DNA from: JAFGBM01 sp964610155 | GTDB lineage: Bacteria; Actinomycetota; Actinomycetes; Actinomycetales; Demequinaceae | Length of the DNA stretch: 64,000 nt | Assembly (NCBI GenBank): GCA_964610155.1 | Contig: CAZSUY010000001.1 | Span: 186,001-250,000 of the forward strand | Direction: 5' to 3' | In this document: piece by piece, positions 57,556 to 64,000 of the stretch | Numbering within the stretch: position 1 is the stretch's first letter | Layout of the letters: the number at the start of each line of letters is the position of its first letter | The notes under the pieces: model-generated | What the model was told of the DNA's origin: nothing | The model's database searches: none | The model's input: only the letters and a program-made list of their open reading frames with translations | Program-made: the position numbers and the translations under genes

Positions 57556-58515
57556 TCACCACGCCCGATCCTCGTCTTCCCCGGGCTTGAACTTCTGTCT
57601 CTTGTCCCCCTTCACAACGCTCTTCTCATCATCTTCGGCGCCAATTCCTGTGTACCGGCCGCTCGTGAGCGCATAGGGGGTCTTGGCCCAATCCGGGGCG
57701 TTCTCTTCGCGCTTGCGTGCGGCCTCTTCGAGCTTTTTTTGCTCGTACTCGAATTCCCTGAGGACGAACTTGGGAATGAGTTTGGCGATGGACGTGAGCA
57801 CCCCGAGACGGCGGGCGAGGTCGGCAGGCCCCTGCCGCTCCCACTGCCAGCACAACACCGCAGGACCTTCGATCCGAATGGCCAGCCCTTCGGCGTCGGG
57901 CCTTAGGAGGCGCTCCATCATGCGGGGGTGGACGATGTCGTGGGCATACTTGAGGTTGCGTGCCATGACGCGCCACTTGCGGTTGAAGTCTGCCGATTCG
58001 AAATCGATGTCCTGGCCGCCGATGGACTTCGCGAACTTTGCGATCACGTCATCGGGCAGGATATCGATCGTCGCGAGGGGGTACTTGAGTTCCACAAGAG
58101 TGATCTGCCAACGTTCGATGTATTTCTTGTTGTCGCTCACCCCAACTTCGTATTCGCGGGTGAAGCTTGAACAACGCCGACCATTGAAGGAGCCAGTGAC
58201 GCACGCAATGTCTCGCTGATTCGTTCCTTCGTTGAGAGGGAAGGACCGGTACACCCGGTAAAACTGCCTCGTCTGGGGCGCGAAGTCCCACTTGTTTATC
58301 CTGGCGAACTTCGCCATTGCGTTGAGATGCCGTTCCTCGGCGAGGGCATCCCAGATCCAGTACCCGCCGGCAAGTAAAAACAGCCCACCGAGGATTGCGA
58401 ACGGCCACCAGCCAAAGATGGCGAGCCAGTTCATCTGAAGCCCGGTGAACGCGATGGCACCACCGCCACCGGCCACGCCAGCGAAGATACGTCTCGGTGG
58501 GTAACGGTAGTTCAT
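57556..58515 (-). CDS. Membrane protein of unknown function, paralogue B of a LemA-linked pair
   Basis: 319 residues. Two membrane segments (~10-30, 33-52) then a soluble domain related to paralogue A (T-L-V-E-L-K-Y-P, I-L-P-D-D-V-I-A, I-G-G-Q-D-I-D-F-E, F-N-R-K-W-R-V). A long charged coiled-coil-like tail (E-Y-E-Q-K-K-L-E-E-A-A-R-K-R-E-E) is unique to this copy. AAGGGAGAG precedes the ATG. Same strand as lemA. Confidence 0.62.
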   Translation of the reverse strand: MNYRYPPRRIFAGVAGGGGAIAFTGLQMNWLAIFGWWPFAILGGLFLLAGGYWIWDALAEERHLNAMAKFARINKWDFAPQTRQFYRVYRSFPLNEGTNQRDIACVTGSFNGRRCSSFTREYEVGVSDNKKYIERWQITLVELKYPLATIDILPDDVIAKFAKSIGGQDIDFESADFNRKWRVMARNLKYAHDIVHPRMMERLLRPDAEGLAIRIEGPAVLCWQWERQGPADLARRLGVLTSIAKLIPKFVLREFEYEQKKLEEAARKREENAPDWAKTPYALTSGRYTGIGAEDDEKSVVKGDKRQKFKPGEDEDRAW

Positions 58516-58533
58516 GCTGACTCTCCCTTCGGC

Positions 58534-59100
58534 CTAGGCCAACCCGAGCTCGCTGAGACCAAACAGGTTGAGGTACGGCAAGCCCGCGGCCTCGACCGCC
58601 TCGCGGGCACCCGTATCGCGGTCGACGATCACCGCGACCGCTACCACGGTCGCACCCGCCTCCCGGAGTGCCTCCACGGCGGAAAGCACCGATCCCCCGG
58701 TTGTGGATGTGTCCTCGACCGCAACGACACGAAGCCCTGCGACATCCGGCCCCTCGATTCGCCTCTGGAGCCCATGCTCCTTCGACTCCTTCCGGACGAC
58801 AAAGGCGTCGAGCGCAAGGCCCCGAGACGCGGCGGCGTGAAGCAGAGCAGTCGCCACCGGGTCCGCTCCCAGCGTGAGCCCACCCACAGCGTCAACCTCA
58901 CCCGGACCAACGCCCGACTCCTCGAGGAGGTCAAGCAGAAGGTGACCTATGAGGGGCGCCGCCTCATGGTGGAGGGTCACCCGACGCAGGTCGACGTAGT
59001 AGTCAGCCTCGCGCCCCGAGGCAAGGGTCACTCGCCCACGGACGACCGCGAGTTCTGCGATGAGGATTGAGAGCCGCTCACGTGGAGACACCATTGCCAT
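58534..59100 (-). CDS. pyrE: Orotate phosphoribosyltransferase
   Basis: 188 residues. Makes OMP from orotate and PRPP in pyrimidine synthesis. PRPP motif V-V-A-V-E-D-T-S-T-T-G-G-S near 125-137, substrate contacts D-Y-Y-V-D-L-R-R-V-T and V-V-R-K-E-S-K-E-H-G. TAGTCT lies 6 bases before ATG 59100, which supports the longest start over 59094. Stands alone, with no other pyr gene nearby. Confidence 0.95.
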   Translation of the reverse strand: MAMVSPRERLSILIAELAVVRGRVTLASGREADYYVDLRRVTLHHEAAPLIGHLLLDLLEESGVGPGEVDAVGGLTLGADPVATALLHAAASRGLALDAFVVRKESKEHGLQRRIEGPDVAGLRVVAVEDTSTTGGSVLSAVEALREAGATVVAVAVIVDRDTGAREAVEAAGLPYLNLFGLSELGLA

Positions 59101-59125
59101 GCGGCCAGACTACTGGCGCGAGGGC

Positions 59126-59896
59126 CTATTCGGCTCTCGTTCGCACGCGTCGCGAGTGAGATACCCCCCGAAGGGCACGCCTCGGCAGGATTCGTGCGGC
59201 TCCCGCAACCCCCCGGTATCTAAGGCTCGGGGTGACGACCATCTTGCCGCGACGGGTTGCACGGAGCGCCGCGCGAACCACCGGCTCCGGATCAAGCCAC
59301 ACGAAGCCCGGCAGGCTGGAAAAGTCCATCCCCGCGCGTTCCTGGAACTCCGTCCGCACCAGCCCGGGCCGCAAGATCGTTGCCGTCACACCCGTGCCCT
59401 CAAGTTCACCAGCCAAGCCCCGAGTGAACGATTCGACCCACGCCTTGTGCGCGTTGTAGGTGCCCGCCGTCATCAGCGCCGCGATGGATGAGACATTGAG
59501 GATCGATCCGTGGCCACGCTCGACCATCGCTCTAGCGGCTGCGTGGGAGAGGGTCATCGGTGCCCGCACCATGACCTCGAGGCTCGCGTCCTGCACCTCG
59601 ATATCCGACCTGAGAAATCGGCGGCCGATCCCCAGCCCCGCGTTGTTGACAAGTAGGTCCACGGGTCGGGTTGGGTCGGCCAGCCGCTTCGCCACCCTAG
59701 CCACGTCCTTGCGAATGGTCAGGTCAGCAGGAAGGACCTCCGCCTCGACCCCCCGGGCGCGCGCCATAGTGGCCACCTCCTCAAGTCTCGCCTCATCCCG
59801 TGCCACGAGGATGAGGTCCCATCCAGACTCCGACAACTGCCGACAGAATTCCGCGCCGAGGCCCGCGCTTGCTCCCGTCACCAGTGAGGTCGTCAC
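59126..59896 (-). CDS. SDR family oxidoreductase
   Basis: 256-residue classical SDR. T-G-A-S-A-G-L-G at 7-14, N-N-A-G at 84-87, S136/S137, Y147 and K151 in Y-N-A-H-K. R-D after beta-2 and A-R-D pattern are compatible with NADP. It has an extended basic C-terminus. GTG start with TAGCCT 6 bases upstream; divergent from exonuclease III with only 35 bases between starts. Substrate unknown. Confidence 0.85.
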   Translation of the reverse strand: MTTSLVTGASAGLGAEFCRQLSESGWDLILVARDEARLEEVATMARARGVEAEVLPADLTIRKDVARVAKRLADPTRPVDLLVNNAGLGIGRRFLRSDIEVQDASLEVMVRAPMTLSHAAARAMVERGHGSILNVSSIAALMTAGTYNAHKAWVESFTRGLAGELEGTGVTATILRPGLVRTEFQERAGMDFSSLPGFVWLDPEPVVRAALRATRRGKMVVTPSLRYRGVAGAARILPRRALRGVSHSRRVRTRAE

Positions 59897-59931
59897 CCGG
59901 CCAGGCTACTGACCCCGAGTACCTTTGGAGA
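59897..59931. promoter_or_regulatory. Divergent back-to-back leaderless promoters
   Basis: 35 bases separate the start codons of the SDR (minus) and exonuclease III (plus). TAGCCT (59908-59903, minus) and TACCTT (59920-59925, plus) each lie 6 bases from their own start codon, so the two promoters overlap and probably compete. Confidence 0.55.
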
Positions 59932-60747
59932 ATGCGCCTCGCCACATGGAACGTCAACTCGATACGCACCAGGGTCGATCGTGTGGTCGATTTCCTCGAA
60001 CGCACACACACAGACGTATTGGCGATGCAGGAGATTAAGTGTCGGCCGGAGCAGTTTCCCCTCGACGCCTTCGAATCGGCGGGGTACCGGGTCGCCTCGC
60101 ATGGCCTCGACCAATGGAATGGTGTCGCCATCGCCTCCCGAGTGGGCCTATCCGAGGTCGAGACCACGTTCCCCGGTCAACCAGCGTTCGGCAAAGCCGG
60201 TGCCGACGCCGTGGTTGAGGCGCGCGCGATTGGAGCGACGTGCGAGGGGATCAAGCTGTGGAGCGTATACGTCCCCCACGGCAGGTCGCTCGACGACCCC
60301 CATTTCGCGTACAAACTCTCGTTCCTCGATGCTCTGTGCCTCTCTGCGGCCACCTGGGCGTCCAGTGGAGATTCGGTCGCCATCGTCGGTGACTGGAACG
60401 TCATCCCCCTCGACACCGATGTCTGGGATGCCTCCGGACCCGAACTCTCCACACATGTCGCACCGAAGGTGCGCGCGGCCTTCTCCGCATTCGAGGACGC
60501 CGGATATGACGAGCTCTCCCGCCGGTTCCTTCCCGAACCCGGTCGCTACACCTACTGGGACTATCAGCAACTCCGCTTCCCGAAGAATGAAGGCATGCGC
60601 ATCGACTTCGTGCTCGCCTCGGGCACCCTAACGCCTCGCGCGGTTGGGGCGATCATCGATCGGGGGGAGCGCAAGGGGGCTGGGCCCTCCGATCACGTCC
60701 CTGTCATCGTGGACTTCCTGGACGACCCCGGTAGCGTTGAGGCATGA
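59932..60747 (+). CDS. xthA: Exodeoxyribonuclease III / AP endonuclease
   Basis: 271 residues. Repairs abasic sites and 3'-blocked ends. W-N-V-N-S-I-R at 6-12, catalytic E34 in Q-E-I-K, V-G-D-W-N-V-I-P with its Asp/Asn pair, and the late S-D-H-V-P-V with the catalytic His. TACCTT lies 6 bases before the ATG. The stop overlaps the next start as ATGA. Confidence 0.95.
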   Translation: MRLATWNVNSIRTRVDRVVDFLERTHTDVLAMQEIKCRPEQFPLDAFESAGYRVASHGLDQWNGVAIASRVGLSEVETTFPGQPAFGKAGADAVVEARAIGATCEGIKLWSVYVPHGRSLDDPHFAYKLSFLDALCLSAATWASSGDSVAIVGDWNVIPLDTDVWDASGPELSTHVAPKVRAAFSAFEDAGYDELSRRFLPEPGRYTYWDYQQLRFPKNEGMRIDFVLASGTLTPRAVGAIIDRGERKGAGPSDHVPVIVDFLDDPGSVEA

Positions 60748-61355
60748 GTACGCCACCCTCCACCCCCGTCGAGCGTCACAGCCTTTACCCCGAGCCTCAC
60801 CGGGTCGGCGATTGGTCGGAGCCAAGCCCACCTCACAGATCGCTTCTCATCCCGATCCTTGGAGCGCTCGGGGTGGTTCTGGTGCTCGTCGGCATCATCG
60901 CACTTGGCCTCTCGCTTGGGCGGGAAAACGGAACCGATACTCCGGTCGTCACCAACCCGAACGGTATCGAAATCAACGCGATCCAGGCCGACCCCGGAAT
61001 CTGCCTTGCTGTACTCCCCGAAGACGGTGTGGTTGCCCGGGTGACCGCTGTGCCCTGCGGTACCCCTCACAGGGCTGAAGTGGTGTCCTCCTACAGGCTT
61101 GCGGGTGACTCATGGCCTGGTGACGAGTCGGTGGAGACACAGGTCCTTGGCCACTGCGGATCGTTCATTCAACCCGGCTTCGACGCCGACTCAATGTTCA
61201 AGCCCAGCGACTGGGAGGACGGCCTGAGGTGGGTCGCATGGCTACCGACGGAGAAGTCGTGGGGCATCGATGAACGCTCCGGAGTATGCGTCGTCTACCG
61301 CAATAGCGACATCGTTGGGTCGTTCGTGGAGGGAACCGCAGCCTTCATTAACTAG
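60744..61355 (+). CDS. Membrane-anchored septum-formation-domain protein
   Basis: 203 residues. Pro-rich cytoplasmic N-terminus, one membrane segment (~35-57), and an outer domain with paired cysteines: I-C-L-A-V, V-P-C-G-T-P-H-R-A-E-V-V, and C-G-S-F. This resembles the Septum_form domain of actinobacteria (P-C-x-x-x-H-x-x-E). Function uncertain. Translationally coupled to xthA. Confidence 0.65.
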   Translation: MSTPPSTPVERHSLYPEPHRVGDWSEPSPPHRSLLIPILGALGVVLVLVGIIALGLSLGRENGTDTPVVTNPNGIEINAIQADPGICLAVLPEDGVVARVTAVPCGTPHRAEVVSSYRLAGDSWPGDESVETQVLGHCGSFIQPGFDADSMFKPSDWEDGLRWVAWLPTEKSWGIDERSGVCVVYRNSDIVGSFVEGTAAFIN

Positions 61356-61369
61356 CCCTGCGCTGACAA

Positions 61370-61810
61370 CTAGTCCTGTGCGAAGGCGTTCTTCTGGCTC
61401 CCCGTCAGTTGCTTGGTCGGATCACGCATAACGATCGAACACACGATGCCGTGATCTCCGTTCTTCCATCCCTCCGAGAGCGGGTACATCGTATACAGGT
61501 CCAGATGCTCGACCTCGGGATCGAAGAAATCTATCCCTACATAGTCTTCAAAGACATCGAGACAGACTTCGCCGGCCGCATAGAAGACCGATTCCTCGTC
61601 GTACACCATGTCGGGTAGATCGAAGACGTGAAATACCTCCGCATCGTGCGCCTTGGCGCAATCAACAGTGGGGACACGAGAAATCTCGGTGGCCTCGAAA
61701 GAGACATTGAAGCAAGCTCCGGGTTCGAGCTCAAGCACGCTTGAGGTGGAACACCCCACCAGGGTCGTCCCTACCACCGCTACCAAACTCACGATCAGTC
61801 GAGTCTTCAT
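61370..61810 (-). CDS. Lipoprotein with septum-formation-like domain
   Basis: 146 residues. Lipobox L-V-G-C at 17-20. The domain has G-A-C-F-N-V, V-D-C-A-K-A-H-D-A-E-V-F, G-E-V-C-L-D-V-F and G-I-V-C-S-I-V, four cysteines with the C-x-x-x-H-x-x-E pattern seen in its convergent neighbour. GGAGAA precedes ATG 61810. The two genes end 14 bases apart. Confidence 0.7.
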   Translation of the reverse strand: MKTRLIVSLVAVVGTTLVGCSTSSVLELEPGACFNVSFEATEISRVPTVDCAKAHDAEVFHVFDLPDMVYDEESVFYAAGEVCLDVFEDYVGIDFFDPEVEHLDLYTMYPLSEGWKNGDHGIVCSIVMRDPTKQLTGSQKNAFAQD

Positions 61811-61984
61811 CGAGTTCTCCGCTCTGGTCTTGGGCGACCCACGATCATCGATGATTCCGCTTATCACCTTTTGGTTGTCACTGAGGATATCGTGTTCGGG
61901 TTTCTGGTGCGAACATTGATCCGGGACCTATTCCCCTTCGGCGTACCCTTCGATAGGTTGGGACCTAATACACGGCGGGGAGGA

Positions 61985-62629
61985 ATGATGGGGGATCGGC
62001 GGACGATCGCGCTCGTTGAGGATCATGCGCTCATTTCTTTTGGCTTTCGGGACCTCATTGCCACCGCATCCGACCTCACGCTAGCTGGCACGGTTGGCAC
62101 GGTCGGGGAACTTACCGCTTTCGAGGAACCCATCGACCTCGTCGTACTCGACCTTAGACTGAACGATGGGTCGTCCCCGGCGGATAACGTTGCCGCGATC
62201 CTGGAAACGGGGGCCAACGTCCTCATCTATACCGGGGCCGAGGATCGACGCCTCATCCAGCAGGCGGCTCAGTCGGGCGCCCTCGGCCTCATCAGGAAGT
62301 CCGCCGATCCCGAGATCCTCCTGGAGGCGATCAGAACCGCCGCAGCCGGCCGAGAGGTTTTCGGTGCCGACTGGGCTGCGGCGATCGACTCGGATATCGA
62401 CCTCGCCAATGCCAAACTGAGCCCCAGGGAGCAGGAAATCCTTGGGCTGTACGCGTCGGGTGAGACAGCCATTTCTGTCGCACAGCACACGGGCCTCTCT
62501 CGGGATACCATCTCCGACTACATCACCCGGATCCGGAAGAAGTACGCCGCGGCCGGTCGACCCGCACACTCTAGGGTGGATCTCTTCCGGCGGGCGATCG
62601 AGGACGGTCTCGTGGAGGGGCCGGAGTGA
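61985..62629 (+). CDS. LuxR-type response regulator
   Basis: 214 residues. Receiver with E-D at 12-13, D56 in V-V-L-D-L-R-L and a Lys in L-I-R-K-S-A. C-terminal helix-turn-helix: L-S-P-R-E-Q-E-I-L-G-L-Y-A-S-G-E-T-A-I-S-V-A, with a longer-than-usual Tyr-rich recognition region. GGGGAGGA precedes the ATG. It overlaps the kinase start as GTGA. The regulator comes first, the reverse of the pair at 29741. Confidence 0.88.
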   Translation: MMGDRRTIALVEDHALISFGFRDLIATASDLTLAGTVGTVGELTAFEEPIDLVVLDLRLNDGSSPADNVAAILETGANVLIYTGAEDRRLIQQAAQSGALGLIRKSADPEILLEAIRTAAAGREVFGADWAAAIDSDIDLANAKLSPREQEILGLYASGETAISVAQHTGLSRDTISDYITRIRKKYAAAGRPAHSRVDLFRRAIEDGLVEGPE

Positions 62630-63810
62630 GCGACAAACCCCCGGACCGTCATCGCGCACGCGAGCGGATCCAACGCGTTCTGTACATGGCGACCGGGTTC
62701 GGGAGCATGATCTTCGGGGGCCTGTTGGCCGGAAAGATCTCCAGCCAGTTCTCTGAGGTCCAGCCCCTCTTTGCTTGGGCGGCCTTCGCTTTCGGAATCC
62801 TCATTCCCGCGTCGTTTACCGTGCTCGCTTGGACGCTACCACTTCGTCTCCTGAACGGTATCGCCGCCTCCACGGCGGGAGTTTTTGTCTTACTCCAGTT
62901 GCTGTGGCTTCCCGCAATGACGGTGCCCGAACTCGCCGATCTGTCTGCCCCGTGGATGTGGGGGGTCAACGCCACTCATGCCGTCCTGATAGCGGTCTTC
63001 ACTCGCCGCAATGTTGCGTTTCTCTTTGCGGCAATTCAGGGCCTCATCGTCGCTTTCGTTGGAAACGCCGCTACCGGAAACGAGTTACGGCTGAGCCTCC
63101 TCGATGGCGTTGGAGCCATCGTCTTCTGCGCGATCTTGATTGGTGTCTCCCTCGCATTGGTTCAGGCGGCGGAGCGGCAGGATCTCGTCGCGACGCGCAC
63201 TCAAGCTCAGGCCTCTATAGAGGCGGTCAAGCGGACCAGGGAACGTGAGCAGTCCCGCATCAACGCGATCGTCCACGACGACATCATCTCCGTCCTTCTC
63301 GTGGCGAGCCGGGAGAACCCGAGCCGAAGGCTCGCCGAACAGGCAGAGTCCGCCTTGGCGAGCATCGCTACCCTGTCAGTCGACGCGGATGAGGCTCCGG
63401 ACTACGAACGCACCGAAGCAATCACTGCCCTGCGTACAGCCGTGACCGATACCGCACCAATGGTCGATTTCTGGCACTCCAACTCAGGCGAGGCCCCCAT
63501 TCCAAGCCCGGTGATTGAGGCCCTTACTGAAGCGATCGCCGAGGCTGTCCGCAATAGCGTGATCCATGCCGGAGGCGACGATGACTATGTTCATCGGATT
63601 GTCACCGTCAACCTGACCGATGGCGGGATTCGCGCTTCCATTCAGGATTCCGGTCGTGGTTTTAATCCTCGCTCCGTGAATGACCGTCGGTTAGGCATCA
63701 GGGTCAGCATTTACGAACGCATGCGACAACTCGAGGGCGGAGATGCCGAGGTCGATTCGCGGCCCGGCCGAGGCACAATAGTGACCCTACGTTGGATGAG
63801 GCCGCAATGA
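62626..63810 (+). CDS. Membrane-bound sensor histidine kinase
   Basis: 394 residues. About six membrane segments (~20-40, 46-70, 78-98, 110-128, 133-150, 160-182) form the sensor, followed by a coiled region. The likely phosphoacceptor is H217 in A-I-V-H-D-D-I-I. The ATPase domain has E-A-V-R-N-S-V-I-H-A and D-S-G-R-G-F. The spacing is like other actinobacterial multi-pass kinases of the NarX group. GTG start. Confidence 0.85.
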   Translation: MSDKPPDRHRARERIQRVLYMATGFGSMIFGGLLAGKISSQFSEVQPLFAWAAFAFGILIPASFTVLAWTLPLRLLNGIAASTAGVFVLLQLLWLPAMTVPELADLSAPWMWGVNATHAVLIAVFTRRNVAFLFAAIQGLIVAFVGNAATGNELRLSLLDGVGAIVFCAILIGVSLALVQAAERQDLVATRTQAQASIEAVKRTREREQSRINAIVHDDIISVLLVASRENPSRRLAEQAESALASIATLSVDADEAPDYERTEAITALRTAVTDTAPMVDFWHSNSGEAPIPSPVIEALTEAIAEAVRNSVIHAGGDDDYVHRIVTVNLTDGGIRASIQDSGRGFNPRSVNDRRLGIRVSIYERMRQLEGGDAEVDSRPGRGTIVTLRWMRPQ

Positions 63811-64000
63811 GTATCCGCGAAACGCAGCCGCAGACGCGCACAACCGATATAAGCGCGTTGATCGGTATCGGCAAACCCGGGGTATGGGCCATTCTCGCCC
63901 TCTTCGTCGTCGGGAACATTGCCTTCGCCCTGACGACCCTTGATGCCATTGCCTCCCCCCTCCCTAGCCTCATCGCGCTTGTCGTCGTTTCCATCGCCGC
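63807..64000 (+). CDS. Membrane protein, 3' truncated by the window
   Basis: About 64 residues are present. It starts at ATG 63807 overlapping the kinase stop as ATGA, so it belongs to the same operon. Two hydrophobic stretches are visible (W-A-I-L-A-L-F-V-V-G-N-I-A-F-A-L and L-I-A-L-V-V-V-S-I-A). The family cannot be judged. Confidence 0.6.
   Translation, partial: MSIRETQPQTRTTDISALIGIGKPGVWAILALFVVGNIAFALTTLDAIASPLPSLIALVVVSIA

Overview
The window is a high-GC, gene-dense chromosomal segment from an actinobacterium, most likely in or near the Micrococcales. The evidence is the neighbourhood purL / SCP_3-type sterol-carrier protein / purF / purM / DUF3073 / bldC, together with Act-holin, septum-formation-domain, dodecin, PadR-HAAS and NarL-type two-component genes that are typical of Actinomycetota. 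I cannot support a family or genus from the sequence alone. No integrase, transposase, CRISPR array or prophage module was seen.

Layout. 1-7.6 kb: a cut-off VOC protein, a TetR regulator divergent from an MMPL exporter, a GH51 arabinofuranosidase, a second VOC protein, a membrane protein, and a PadR/HAAS membrane-protein pair. 7.6-17.6 kb: a degV remnant, three genes with GyrI-like effector-binding domains, a lysine/alanine-rich basic protein, TrmO, the metY-metX methionine operon with a structured leader, dodecin, carbonic anhydrase, a cluster of small overlapping unknown genes, an SDR and a small metallopeptidase. 17.7-18.0 kb: tRNA-Glu, tRNA-Asp and tRNA-Phe. 18.1-25.4 kb: holin-like protein, Ogt, BldC, DUF3073, and purM, purF, a membrane protein, an SCP-like protein and purL. 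25.5-46.2 kb: an accessory block with tandem duplicated secreted proteins, two serpin lipoproteins flanking a two-component system, a MacB-like ABC transporter, a very large surface SGNH/PKD protein of lower GC, a merR-copA copper locus with decayed copies of both genes nearby, a racemase, a luciferase-family monooxygenase remnant and an HtrA-like lipoprotein. 46.3-54 kb: trmO-like, purQ, purS, a lipoprotein, DUF429, purC, purD, purA, fbaA and a SpoU methylase. 54-64 kb: an unknown gene, DedA, LemA with two related membrane proteins, pyrE, an SDR, exonuclease III, two septum-formation-domain proteins and a response regulator/histidine kinase pair running off the right edge.

How the genes fit together. 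Eight genes of de novo purine and AMP synthesis (purM, F, L, Q, S, C, D, A) plus pyrE form the housekeeping frame. The accessory block sits between purL and purSQ. A recurrent feature across the window is a TANNNT box exactly 6-7 bases before the start codon and no Shine-Dalgarno sequence, which I read as leaderless transcription of about twenty genes. The most interesting candidate system is the serpin / histidine kinase / response regulator / serpin cassette at 28.4-32.6 kb. Its two inhibitors share an almost identical hinge but have different reactive loops.
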